Shown in pieces: positions 7,613 through 15,627 of a stretch of 22,180 nucleotides of DNA; position 1 is the first letter of the stretch; each line of letters opens with the position of its first letter. The DNA is from an uncultured Clostridia bacterium. GTDB lineage: Bacteria > Bacillota > Clostridia > Oscillospirales > Acutalibacteraceae. Below the pieces are notes generated by a model. That model searched no databases, was not told where the DNA came from, and saw only the letters and a list, made by a program, of their open reading frames with translations. The stretch is from contig CANQIG010000005.1 of the NCBI GenBank assembly GCA_947623765.1, positions 1 to 22,180 of the forward strand, in the 5' to 3' direction. The translations under genes were made by a program, and so were the position numbers.

Positions 7613-8152
7613 TCACGGTCCGGTGCGGTCCGCGAGGAACCGCACCGGCTGGATCGACTTGACCCCGGCAAAGACGGGCACGTTCCGGAAGAACTCGACG
7701 CGGAAGTCCGGGTGCGTCACGCGCACGTCATAGAGCGCATACGGCATCCTGCCGCTCGGCGTCTGGGACAGCGCCGCCGGCGGCGCGGGCAGCGCGATGC
7801 TGTCGAGCACGCCGCTCTCGTCGGTCTCTCCCGCGCCGAACCGCCTCGCCCCGTCGCGGAACGTGTGCGTGATCAGCACGCGCGCGCCGGAGACCGGCGC
7901 GGTCTGCTGCCCCGCAAAGGACTGCACGCGCAGGAACCCGATCTCCGTATTCACCGTGGAAAAATCCTCGAACGAATCGGAGGGCGGCGGGAACGTCTGC
8001 AGCGCGTCCCCCGTCTCCTCCGCCTCCCGGACGGTCTCCGCCGCGCCTTCCGCCTCGACCGGCGTCCCCGGTACGTTTCCGCCCTCCCGGGCGGTCTGCA
8101 GCAGCGCCGCCTTATAGCGTTCCACCGCCTCCAAAAAAATCGGATCGCTCAT
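7613..8152 (-). CDS. conserved protein with a carboxypeptidase-regulatory-like (beta-sandwich) domain
   Basis: A 179-residue protein. The N-terminal 70 residues are acidic and rich in Ala/Glu/Pro, likely a flexible helix plus linker. From about residue 70 comes a domain of the form FLRVQSF...PVSGARVLITH, then an ETDESGVLDSIALP turn and YDVRVTHPDF. This resembles carboxypeptidase regulatory-like or transthyretin-like beta sandwiches. The start at ATG 8152 (MSDPIFLEA) is preferred over an upstream start at 8206 because a GGGGG-rich ribosome site precedes it. It ends 7 nt before the SpoIID-like gene, so the two are almost surely co-expressed and may work together on peptidoglycan or the spore cortex. 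That functional link is inference. Confidence 0.7.
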   Translation of the reverse strand: MSDPIFLEAVERYKAALLQTAREGGNVPGTPVEAEGAAETVREAEETGDALQTFPPPSDSFEDFSTVNTEIGFLRVQSFAGQQTAPVSGARVLITHTFRDGARRFGAGETDESGVLDSIALPAPPAALSQTPSGRMPYALYDVRVTHPDFRVEFFRNVPVFAGVKSIQPVRFLADRTGP

Positions 8153-8175
8153 CCGCTTCCCCCTTTCCTCCCTCC

Positions 8176-8206
8176 ATAATAAGCGGAAAGCCCGTTTCAT
8201 GTGCAA
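8176..8206 (-). promoter_or_regulatory. possible promoter of the SpoIID-like unit
   Basis: On the minus strand TTGCAC (8201-8206) and TATTAT (8176-8181) are 19 nt apart, wider than ideal for sigma-A. A sporulation sigma factor could be expected from gene content, but I could not recognise a clear SigE, SigF, SigG or SigK pattern. Confidence 0.25.
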
Positions 8207-8226
8207 TAAAACGCGTTTCTTCCCGG

Positions 8227-8279
8227 AAAACCGGACAGCCTCGCGTCTCTGTGGGGGAGACGCGAGGCTGTCCGGTTTT
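8227..8279 (-). terminator. long perfect hairpin, probably the terminator of the six-hairpin-glycosidase-like gene
   Basis: A perfect 23-bp inverted repeat (8227-8249 and 8257-8279, arm AAAACCGGACAGCC...) encloses a 7-nt loop TGTGGGG. On either strand the stem ends in TTTT, so it can act in both directions. It lies about 40 nt past the stop codon of the gene at 8319-9431. The stem is longer than a typical terminator. Confidence 0.65.
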
Positions 8280-8318
8280 GGAAGTATTCAAATGGGGAAA
8301 CAAAAACACAAGAAGCAT

Positions 8319-9431
8319 TCAAAATTCAGGTTCGAGCATTTCGATCCTTTGCAGCGCGTGGAGCAGATTCCCCGCGCCGACGATCGCGCTGCCCGACGGC
8401 GCGCCGTCTTTTTGCGGCATTCCCTCGAGATCTTCGAGCAGATCCCGGAGCATCTCTTCGGCAAAAGCGGGGTCTTCCCTGTGGAAGAACGCCAGCGCCC
8501 ATCCCGAGGCGACCGACTCGAACAGTCCGCCCTCCTGCGGCTGCGCTTTCACATACCGTTCCCACGCTTCGCCGTCCGGCACCCGGCTGACCCTGCCGCG
8601 CGTCATGTACCGGTGTCGGTTTTCCAGCAGCCAGCGCACCAGCGCCTGCCGGATCTCCTTCTGTAACGGGAAGCCCGCGTAGAGCGCGTAGAGCATCCCC
8701 CAAATATCGGCCTGTCGGCAAAAGCCGTCCGCCGCGAAAAACACACCGCTGTTCTCCTCAAAGAGAACGCGAAGGTTCTTTTCGATCGTTTCCGCGCGAT
8801 GCCGCAGGATAAAGCCGTCTCTCGAGAAGAGATCGAACCGGTCCTGGATTGCTTCCATCTGCCGCATCCCGCGCCAGAGCAGAAGGGACTCCAAAAAGAG
8901 CTGACCCGTCTTCATCGCACCGCCCGCATACCCGTAGCAGAGATGCGGGTTCGTGGCGTCGTTCTGCACCAGTCCCTTCGGGGAAACCGGCACGGCGCAC
9001 AGCGCGCGCATCAGGGCGGGCTCCCATGCGAGGAAGAACCTTTTCGCCTCCCTCTGCGGGAGCATCTGCAAATAACGGCTCACCGCGGACACCGCGAACG
9101 ACGCGGTATCCAAGGCGGCCATGCCGACCGGCGCCCGATTGACACCGGCGGCATATACGGCCTCCCCGTCCGTTTCCACGCAGTCTGGAAAAAAACCGTC
9201 CACCCGCGCGGCCCGGAATATATGATCGATACAGCTTTCGACACGATCCATCCCCAAAAGCTCCGAGCAAGATTCCATCATGTACCCGAAATCACGTGTC
9301 CAAAGCGCATCGCCCTCTTCGGCGCCGTTCGTCACAAACAGCGCCGTCCCGTCGTTGGCTTTCCGGTTCGCCGCCTCCGCCATGGAGCGCGACAAACTTG
9401 TCAAACGTTTCAAGGCTCCGGCGTACCGCAT
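8319..9431 (-). CDS. six-hairpin glycosidase-like protein, family unassigned
   Basis: A 370-residue protein rich in helices, with motifs typical of (alpha/alpha)6-barrel carbohydrate enzymes: ALWTRDFGYMME near residues 42-53, an ALDTASFAV block at 106-114, YGYAGGAMKTGQLF in the middle and a C-terminal ESVASGWALAFF. W-x-R-D followed by A-L-D-x-A is the usual order of substrate-facing residues in this superfamily. I could not match it to one GH family, and it is shorter than most. No signal peptide is seen, so it should act in the cytoplasm on an imported sugar. The start at ATG 9431 has a strong GGGGAGGGG site. It forms a single-gene unit divergent from the YesM/YesN-type pair, which may control it; this is inference. 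Confidence 0.55.
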   Translation of the reverse strand: MRYAGALKRLTSLSRSMAEAANRKANDGTALFVTNGAEEGDALWTRDFGYMMESCSELLGMDRVESCIDHIFRAARVDGFFPDCVETDGEAVYAAGVNRAPVGMAALDTASFAVSAVSRYLQMLPQREAKRFFLAWEPALMRALCAVPVSPKGLVQNDATNPHLCYGYAGGAMKTGQLFLESLLLWRGMRQMEAIQDRFDLFSRDGFILRHRAETIEKNLRVLFEENSGVFFAADGFCRQADIWGMLYALYAGFPLQKEIRQALVRWLLENRHRYMTRGRVSRVPDGEAWERYVKAQPQEGGLFESVASGWALAFFHREDPAFAEEMLRDLLEDLEGMPQKDGAPSGSAIVGAGNLLHALQRIEMLEPEF

Positions 9432-9491
9432 GGCTCCCCTCCCCGGGGAATTGCCCAGCCCCGAAAGCCAAGCCCCCAGCGTGTGTGATGC

Positions 9492-9527
9492 AGAAGAAGG
9501 ATCCCGGCGTTCGCCGTCCTTTCTTCT
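9492..9527 (-). other. imperfect hairpin in the leader of the six-hairpin-glycosidase-like gene
   Basis: AGAAGAAGGA (9492-9501) pairs with TCCTTTCTTCT (9517-9527) with one bulged base. Inside it is a CGGC/GCCG mini-stem with a GTTC loop. It lies in the predicted 5' leader (about 9528 to 9432). No known riboswitch class was recognised. Confidence 0.35.
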
Positions 9528-9534
9528 GTAACAT

Positions 9535-9563
9535 ATTTTATACCGGATCGTCCGTTTTCACAA
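9535..9563 (-). promoter_or_regulatory. promoter of the six-hairpin-glycosidase-like gene
   Basis: On the minus strand a -35 TTGTGA (9558-9563) lies 17 nt before a -10 TAAAAT (9535-9540). The predicted start near 9528 gives a leader of about 95 nt. Confidence 0.55.
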
Positions 9564-9641
9564 GGCCATGATTTTTTTCCTTTGGCACACAGATTTTGAC
9601 ATTCCGCTTTCTCATCTCCAAAAAAAGGCAATACAAAAGGA

Positions 9642-9670
9642 TTGACATTTTTCAAAAACAGGTGTAGACT
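9642..9670 (+). promoter_or_regulatory. promoter of the YesM/YesN-type two-component operon
   Basis: A perfect -35 TTGACA (9642-9647) is followed after exactly 17 nt by a -10 TAGACT (9665-9670). The predicted start near 9677 leaves a leader of about 70 nt before the GTG at 9749. Together with the minus-strand promoter at 9535-9563 it forms a divergent promoter region. Confidence 0.75.
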
Positions 9671-9748
9671 CTGATTGTAAACCTCCAAAACTGTCGTGCT
9701 GTCTTTTTGGCGGCTCGCTCCCCGTTTTTCCCGAAGGAGGAATCTTCC

Positions 9749-11572
9749 GTGCGAAAGGAACACTTTCTCGAACGCTTGCTTCGGCGTCTGCCGATCCGAA
9801 AAAAACTGACCTACTTTCTCATCCCTGTCCTCCTGCTCACCTACCTGTTCTCCTGCGGGACCGTGCTCTCCATCTCCGTGCACGAGACCGAGGGCATCAT
9901 CGGCGGGCAGGGTGAGATCATCGCGAACCAAAAGGTCCGGCTCATCGACAACTACCTCTCCCAGCTTCGCCGCGAGAGCGAGGTCTTTGTCAACGACGAG
10001 CTCCTACAGTCGCTGCTCAAGGAAGACCGGGCGATCCTTTCCGACGAAGACCGGGACAGGGTGGACAATCAGATCCGCCTGCTCAAATACAATACGATCA
10101 TCAACTACGACGAGTGGGTGACGGGCATCTCGCTCTCGAACACCCACGGCGACGAATACATCTGGTGCGCAGACCCGGAGACGTCGAAGGAAACGCTCTC
10201 CGCCTGTCTGCACGCCTACGGCGAAGAGGCAAAAGCGCTGGACGGCGAACCGCTGTTTTCCTACGGCCGTCTGGACGACGGCGTCATCTCGCTGACGCGG
10301 ACCGTCAAAAACCTGAACGACGGCTCCCCGATCGGCGCGATCACGATCGACTTCAGCCTCGGCTTCCTGAAGGACATCTCCGAGTTTCTGGAAAGCAACT
10401 ATGGCACGACGGACATCCACGTCGCCATCATGACGCCGGACGGCAAGGAGATCTACAACTCGACGGGCATCCCGGCGGAGCGGCTCCTCCGGACGCAGAA
10501 AGACACGGAAAACATCTCGGTCAACAACTTTGATTACAAAGTCGCTCACACCGCCTCCGAATACATCGACTGGAACGTGTACACTTCCATCAACGAGACG
10601 GAGCTTTTCCGCGCGATGCGCAACTCCACGCTCGTGATGTTCTTCCTCCTCGCGGTCTCCGCGGCGGTCTCCTTCGCCGCGATCCAGCTGCTCTCCACCA
10701 GCATCTCCGGCCAGTTCGGCGGGTTCATCGAAAAGATCCGCGCGACGGAGACCCCGGAAAAGGCAGAGCTCATCCAAGTGGACAGCGAAGACGAATTCAA
10801 GGAGCTCACCGACGCCTACAACGAGATGATCCTGCGGATCAACCGGCTGATCGACACCGTGTACAGCAAGGAGCTCCTGCAGAAGGACGCGGAGATCAAG
10901 GCGTTCCAGGCGCAGATCAACCCGCATTTCCTATACAACACGCTGGACATCATCAACGGGCTCGTCGACCTCGGGCGGACCGAGGACATCAAGCGCACGG
11001 TCATCGCCCTCGCGAACCTCATGCGCATGGCGCTCAAGGGCGCGGAGATCCAGACGGTCCGGGAATGCTGCCACAACGCCGAGGAATTCATGTTCATCGA
11101 GCATCTGCGCTACCCGGACAAGCTCATCTTCCTGAACGAGATCCCGGAGTCCATGATGGACTACTGTATGCCGAAGCTGATCTTCCAGCCCGTGCTGGAA
11201 AACGCGATCTCCCACGGCGTCTCGGAGGTCATCGGCAAGGGCATGGTCGGGATCTTCGGCAAAGAGGAAGAGGACGCGCTCGTCTTTGAGATCCGGGACA
11301 ACGGCGTCGGCTTCCCGGAGGCGGTCCTCGAACGCCTCCGCCGTCCCGACGAGGCGCCGCCCGGCGAGCGCAAAAAGAACATCGGCCTCGTGAACATCCA
11401 GCGGCGCATCCAGCTCATGTACGGCGCGCCCTATGGGCTCACGGCGCAGAACGGAGAGAACGGCGGCGCGCGGGTCATCATCCGCCTGCCGAAGATCCGA
11501 AACGCGGCGCTGCCGCCCATCGAGGCGGCGGAAACGGAAAGGAGGAAGAACGGTGAAACTGCTGATCGTTGA
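9749..11572 (+). CDS. YesM-type sensor histidine kinase
   Basis: A 607-residue membrane kinase of the LytS/YesM class, which senses extracellular sugars or their binding proteins and phosphorylates an AraC-type regulator. The start is GTG at 9749, set by AAGGAGG 8 nt upstream; a TTG further upstream in frame has no ribosome site. In order from that start: membrane helix about 21-44, extracellular sensor about 45-290, second helix about 292-316, HAMP-like linker, and the His_kinase motif QINPHFLYNTLD with His393. The ATPase domain has the N-box QPVLENAISHG (Asn485) and DNGVGF (517-522), and ends in a LVNIQRR block. The 3' end overlaps the response regulator gene by 20 nt. The sensed ligand is unknown, and no sugar ABC transporter lies in the window. 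Confidence 0.92.
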   Translation: MRKEHFLERLLRRLPIRKKLTYFLIPVLLLTYLFSCGTVLSISVHETEGIIGGQGEIIANQKVRLIDNYLSQLRRESEVFVNDELLQSLLKEDRAILSDEDRDRVDNQIRLLKYNTIINYDEWVTGISLSNTHGDEYIWCADPETSKETLSACLHAYGEEAKALDGEPLFSYGRLDDGVISLTRTVKNLNDGSPIGAITIDFSLGFLKDISEFLESNYGTTDIHVAIMTPDGKEIYNSTGIPAERLLRTQKDTENISVNNFDYKVAHTASEYIDWNVYTSINETELFRAMRNSTLVMFFLLAVSAAVSFAAIQLLSTSISGQFGGFIEKIRATETPEKAELIQVDSEDEFKELTDAYNEMILRINRLIDTVYSKELLQKDAEIKAFQAQINPHFLYNTLDIINGLVDLGRTEDIKRTVIALANLMRMALKGAEIQTVRECCHNAEEFMFIEHLRYPDKLIFLNEIPESMMDYCMPKLIFQPVLENAISHGVSEVIGKGMVGIFGKEEEDALVFEIRDNGVGFPEAVLERLRRPDEAPPGERKKNIGLVNIQRRIQLMYGAPYGLTAQNGENGGARVIIRLPKIRNAALPPIEAAETERRKNGETADR

Positions 11573-13130
11573 CGACGAGGTCATCCTTCGGATGCGCATC
11601 AAGAAACTGATCGAGGATTCGGACCTCCCCTTCCAGGCCATCCTAACGGCGGAGAACGCGTTCGAGGCGGCTGAGATGTTCGACAAAGAACACCCCGAGA
11701 TCGTCATCACGGACATCCGAATGCCCTCAAAATCCGGGCTGGAGCTCGCCGCATACATCCATGAGCAGAGCCCCGGCACCGCGGTCATCGTCGTCACCGG
11801 CTACCCGGAATTCGAGTACGCCCGCACGGCGCTGCAATACGACGTCTTCGACTACCTCCTCAAACCCATCGAGCCCGAAAAGCTGATCGCGGCCGTCGTC
11901 GCCGCCCAGAAAAAGCTGGAAACGGACGAAAAGCACGAGCGGCTCTACGAGGTCTTCAAGAACCACTTTGCGGAAAACATCGAGACGATCCGCCGCCAGT
12001 ACATCGAGAACCTGCTGTTCTCCAGCGAAACGCCGCCTGACGCGGACGAAAACCGTTCCCTTTACGGGATCTCCCTCGGGCGCTACCGCCTGGTCGCGAT
12101 CCAGTGCGGCACCGACATGGACACCGCCCGTTTGGAGAGCGAGTATTACTGCACCCATCTGGTGGAGCAGTGCATCCGCGAACAGGTCCCCGGCGCGGTG
12201 ACCTACGTCTTCGGCGGGCTCGTCTTTTTCCTCTGGGAGATCCGGCGCGACGACCCGCTCGACGACAACGAAGCGCTCCTCGGCTTCCTGCGGGAACTCC
12301 ACGCGCGCGTGCGGCAGGACTTCCTCGGCGTGCTCTCCGCCGGGATCAGCACCGTCTCCGACACGCTCCGCGATATGCAGATGCTCCGCCGCCAGACATC
12401 TGTCGTGCTCGAATTCATGCGGGACCGGAACCTGAAGGAAATGCTCTTTTACGAGGACATCCGCCAGTCGGACGCGACCGGCTGGGCGCTCGACACCGAG
12501 GTCGAACTGCTCACCGCGGAGATCGGCGTCGGCAGCACGCCGCAGGCGCTCGCCCGCTTCGACCGGATCATCGCGACGGCGCGCGCGGGCGACCCGAACG
12601 ACCTGTACTCCGCGTGCCTCCTCATCGCGTCGAACGTCTGCCTCGCCATGCGCGTCTATCGCGGCGAACAGGACATGCCCGCGCTCGTCGGCCCGATCCT
12701 GCAACAGCTCAGCCTCGAGGTGACGCCGGAGGGCGTCGAGTCGCTTCGCGCGTGGTGCGCCAACGCGTCGGAGCGCGTCAACGCGCTGCATCAGGATTCC
12801 TCGAACCTCTTGGTCAACGCGATCCGGGATTTCATCTCGACGAATTACAGCGAGCCCATCGGCCTGACGGAAGCCGCGCGCCATGTGGGGCGGAACCCGT
12901 CCTACATCAGCCGCCTCGTGCGGGAGAACACCGGCGAGAGCTTCACGCAGCTCCTCACGGAAAAGCGCATGGCGGAGGCCAAGCGCCTGCTCAAGGACAC
13001 GAGCCTCAAGGTGCAGGACATCGCGGAACGCACCGGCTACACCAACGTCCGGTATTTCACCCGGGTCTTCAAGGCGAACGCCAATATGTCCCCGAACGAC
13101 TACCGCTCGTTCTGCTCGACCTTCCAGTGA
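11553..13130 (+). CDS. YesN-type response regulator with AraC-family DNA-binding domain
   Basis: A 525-residue cytoplasmic transcription regulator, partner of the upstream kinase. The start is GTG at 11553, with AAAGGAGG 7 nt before it. The receiver domain (about 1-120) has the acidic pair Asp7-Asp8, phospho-acceptor Asp54 in ITDIRMP, and Lys104 in LLKPIE. A long middle region (about 130-410) matches the poorly conserved linker of YesN-type regulators. The C-terminal AraC domain (about 425-525) has both helix-turn-helices: LTEAARHVGRNPSYISRLV, then VQDIAERTGYTNVRYFTRVF. Such pairs usually switch on transport and hydrolase genes for one sugar polymer. The divergent glycosidase-like gene is the nearest candidate target in view. 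Confidence 0.92.
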   Translation: MKLLIVDDEVILRMRIKKLIEDSDLPFQAILTAENAFEAAEMFDKEHPEIVITDIRMPSKSGLELAAYIHEQSPGTAVIVVTGYPEFEYARTALQYDVFDYLLKPIEPEKLIAAVVAAQKKLETDEKHERLYEVFKNHFAENIETIRRQYIENLLFSSETPPDADENRSLYGISLGRYRLVAIQCGTDMDTARLESEYYCTHLVEQCIREQVPGAVTYVFGGLVFFLWEIRRDDPLDDNEALLGFLRELHARVRQDFLGVLSAGISTVSDTLRDMQMLRRQTSVVLEFMRDRNLKEMLFYEDIRQSDATGWALDTEVELLTAEIGVGSTPQALARFDRIIATARAGDPNDLYSACLLIASNVCLAMRVYRGEQDMPALVGPILQQLSLEVTPEGVESLRAWCANASERVNALHQDSSNLLVNAIRDFISTNYSEPIGLTEAARHVGRNPSYISRLVRENTGESFTQLLTEKRMAEAKRLLKDTSLKVQDIAERTGYTNVRYFTRVFKANANMSPNDYRSFCSTFQ

Positions 13131-13160
13131 TCCCCGCCGAACGAGCCATTGTTTCCCTCT

Positions 13161-13625
13161 GCATTAACAGCAAGCGCCGTTTTTACCCCGGCGTTTTGCC
13201 CCGAATACCGGCGAAGCACAAGCGCCGTCGAAAACTGCGGCCTTACGGTAAACCTCAAACTGCCCGTTACCGGCGCCCACGCGATCGCTGCGCCGCCCGT
13301 TTTCCTTCCCCATTTCATGGGCGCACCGATTTTGCCCTAGACTGCAAGCAGTCACGCGCTGTCCGCGCCCTCATTTCGTCCGACATTAATTTCACCCCGG
13401 CGTTTTGCCCCGAATACCGGCGAAGCACAGCGCCGTCGAAACCGGCGGCCTTACGGTAAGCCTCAAACAGCCCGTTACCAGCACCCACCCAACCAACGCA
13501 CTGCCTGTTTCCCCGCCCGATTTCATGGGTGCCCCGATTTTGCCCTAGACTGCAAGCAGTCACGCGCTGCCCGCGCTCTCATTCTGCCCGGCATGAACAC
13601 CGAACGCCGTTTTCACCCGGCGTGT
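13161..13625. repeat. non-coding tandem repeat, two copies plus a partial third, unit about 208-220 bp
   Basis: The block CCCCGGCGTTTTGCCCCGAA begins at 13186 and again at 13395. The block TTTTGCCCTAGACTGCAAGC begins at 13330 and 13538. A third, partial copy begins near 13591 and ends near 13625. Copies differ by scattered substitutions and short indels, so the array is not recent. Each full copy holds a small inverted repeat GACTGC/GCAGTC. Short minus-strand frames cross the copies (peptides such as MTACSLGQNR), but none keeps one length or has a ribosome site. This array accounts for most of the gene-free stretch 13131-13652. I see no IS ends or transposase. Confidence 0.85.
13172..13197 (+). 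terminator. possible terminator of the two-component operon
   Basis: About 40 nt past the response regulator stop, AAGCGCCG pairs with CGGCGTTT around a 9-nt loop, ending in TTTT. It also forms the start of the first repeat copy, and a similar hairpin recurs in the third, partial copy. The stem is short and includes one G-T pair. Confidence 0.4.
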
Positions 13626-13652
13626 CGTGCAGCAAATCCTGACCAGACGCAC

Positions 13653-13689
13653 AACGGCCGCCGCATCCCTTTTGGATGCGGCGGCCGTT
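13653..13689 (-). terminator. hairpin, likely terminator of the Na/Pi cotransporter gene
   Basis: A perfect 16-bp stem AACGGCCGCCGCATCC/GGATGCGGCGGCCGTT has a 5-nt loop CTTTT. It begins 14 nt after the stop codon of the minus-strand gene at 13704. The T-tract is poor on both strands, so it may also serve as a transcript-end stabiliser. Confidence 0.6.
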
Positions 13690-13703
13690 TGGACCGCTTT
13701 GCT

Positions 13704-15479
13704 TTACGCCTGCACCGCAGAATGGCTGGCGGAGGGGAGCACATATTTGTCGGAAAACTCTCCGTAATAATCGACAAAGCGCGGATCGCCGTTCTTCACG
13801 GCGTTCAGGTATCCGTGCGTATCCATCGCGGAGTCGCGGATCTGGATCATGCACACCGCCACGTTGGAGCAGTGGTCGGAAATGCGCTCGTAGTTGTGGA
13901 TGATGTCGGAGAAGACGAACCCGAGCTCGATCGTGCACCGGCCCTCCTGCAAACGCTGGATGTGCCGGTTCTTCAGCTCGACCTTCAACGCGTCGATCAC
14001 CTGCTCGAGCGGTTCCACGCGGTACGCTTCCTCGTAATTCTTCGTGCAGAAGGAATCCACGGTCAGCGTCAGGATCTCCTTCACCGCTTCGGTACAGACG
14101 GCCAGCTCGCTCTGTGCGTCCTTCGAGAACTCCAGCTCCTTGTCATGGATCTCCCGCGCCGCACGGAGCAGATTCACCGCATGGTCCCCGATGCGCTCGA
14201 GGTCGCCGATGGTGTGCAGCAGCTGCGCCACGTCGTTGGAATCCGCGTGCGTCAGGTTCTTCGCGGAGATCTTCACGAGATAGGACCCCAGCTTGTCCTC
14301 GTAATCGTCGATGGACTGCTCGTCCTCCTCCACGCGTTCCGCAACGTCCTCGTCAAAATCGGAGAGCAGCGAGATCGCGTCCAGGATCGTGCGCTTCGCG
14401 AGCTCCGCCATGCGGACCGCGGCGTCGCGGCACTCCGCGATCGCGAACGCGGGCGAACGCAGCAGGAGCTCGTCGAGGAAGACCTCGTGCTCCTTGTCGG
14501 ACTTTTTGTCCCGAACCGTAAATCGCGCGAGCTTTTCGAGCTGCTTGCAGAATGGGAGCAGGATCACTGTATTCAGAATGTTGAACACCGAGTGGACCAC
14601 GGCGATCATCACGGGGCGCACCGGCTGATCCGCAAACGCAAAATCGAAGATCATATCCAGCCCGTAGAACGCGACCATGAAGATCACGCTGCCGATGACT
14701 TTGATGTAGATATGGACCGCCGTGACGCGGCGCGCATCCGCCTTCGTCCCGATGGAGGAGAGCAGCGCCGTGATGCAGGTGCCGATGTTGAGGCCGAGGA
14801 TGATGGGCAAGGCCATGCTGAACGAGATGCGGCCCGTCACCGAGAGAGACTGCAGGATGCCGAGGGACGCCGCCGAGCTCTGGATCACGGCGGTAATCAG
14901 CGTACCGGCGAGCAGCCCGAACACGGGATGGTCGAGCACGGTCAGGATCTCACGGAACTCGGGCATCTCCGCAAGCGGTTCCATCACGTCGCTCATGATC
15001 GTCATGCCGGTCATCAGGATCGCGAACCCGACCATCACGGAACCGATGTCCCGCTTCTTGCTGCGCTTCGCGAACATGATGAGCCCGATGCCGACGATCG
15101 CGATCACCGGGGAAAAGCTCTCCGGGCGGAGCATCCGAAGGAAAAAGTTGTCGCCGCGGATCCCGTTCAGGGAGAGGATCCACGCGGTCGCCGTCGTGCC
15201 GATGTTCGAGCCCATGATCACGCCGACGGTCTGCCCGAGCTCCATGATGCCGGAGTTCACCAGGCCGACCAGCATGACCGTCATGGCGGAGGAGGACTGG
15301 ATCGCGATCGTGATGCCCATGCCGAGCAGGATGCTTCTGAACCGGCTCGAGGTCATGGAGCGCAGGACGCGTTCCAGTTTGCCGCCCACCATCTTTTCGA
15401 GACTTGAGGAGAGCAGGTGCATCCCATAGAGGAAAAACGCCAGCCCGCCGAACAGCGTGATGATGGAGAATATGTCCAT
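13704..15479 (-). CDS. Na+/phosphate cotransporter (PNaS/NptA-type) with C-terminal PhoU domain
   Basis: A 591-residue inner-membrane protein. The N-terminal 310 residues form two Na_Pi_cotrans halves with the signature pairs QSSSA (61-65) with SNIGT (91-95) and QSSAA (200-204) with LNIGT (230-234), with hydrophobic helices around them. From about residue 340 the chain is helical and charged, matching PhoU-like bundles, with a GDHAVNL-type element and a SDHCSNVAVCM block in the second bundle. Such fusions are common in Firmicutes and are thought to import or balance inorganic phosphate, with PhoU as a regulator. The start at ATG 15479 has only a moderate AAGGGG site. It is a single-gene unit with a strong promoter (15628-15657), a structured leader and a downstream hairpin. 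Two different non-coding repeat arrays flank it. Confidence 0.9.
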   Translation of the reverse strand: MDIFSIITLFGGLAFFLYGMHLLSSSLEKMVGGKLERVLRSMTSSRFRSILLGMGITIAIQSSSAMTVMLVGLVNSGIMELGQTVGVIMGSNIGTTATAWILSLNGIRGDNFFLRMLRPESFSPVIAIVGIGLIMFAKRSKKRDIGSVMVGFAILMTGMTIMSDVMEPLAEMPEFREILTVLDHPVFGLLAGTLITAVIQSSAASLGILQSLSVTGRISFSMALPIILGLNIGTCITALLSSIGTKADARRVTAVHIYIKVIGSVIFMVAFYGLDMIFDFAFADQPVRPVMIAVVHSVFNILNTVILLPFCKQLEKLARFTVRDKKSDKEHEVFLDELLLRSPAFAIAECRDAAVRMAELAKRTILDAISLLSDFDEDVAERVEEDEQSIDDYEDKLGSYLVKISAKNLTHADSNDVAQLLHTIGDLERIGDHAVNLLRAAREIHDKELEFSKDAQSELAVCTEAVKEILTLTVDSFCTKNYEEAYRVEPLEQVIDALKVELKNRHIQRLQEGRCTIELGFVFSDIIHNYERISDHCSNVAVCMIQIRDSAMDTHGYLNAVKNGDPRFVDYYGEFSDKYVLPSASHSAVQA

Positions 15480-15621
15480 ACCGTGTTACAGCCCCTTCGC
15501 GTTGTCCGTTTCTTCAACCCAAATACTTCCGATTTCACCCTTCCGGCCGAAGCGCCGGAGGATGGGCCGCCGCCGCCCGCGCGGGCGGCAAAGAAAACAC
15601 ACAGGATACCCGACGGCCTTT
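15480..15621 (-). other. structured 5' leader of the Na/Pi cotransporter gene
   Basis: About 140 nt lie between the predicted start site and the ATG. They hold an 18-bp perfect palindrome GCCGCCCGCGCGGGCGGC (15572-15589) and a smaller stem CCGGC/GCCGG (about 15543-15558). A long structured leader could carry regulation, but I recognise no known riboswitch. Confidence 0.4.
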
Positions 15622-15627
15622 TTGATT

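Noticed and set aside
11727..12884. A 385-codon minus-strand frame opposite the response regulator
   Set aside because: The plus-strand protein has intact receiver and AraC motifs; the antisense frame has none.
13100..13563. Small minus-strand frames in the 208-220 bp repeats giving similar peptides
   Set aside because: Similarity follows from the DNA repeat itself; lengths differ, C termini are unrelated and ribosome sites are missing. Kept as a finding, not as genes.
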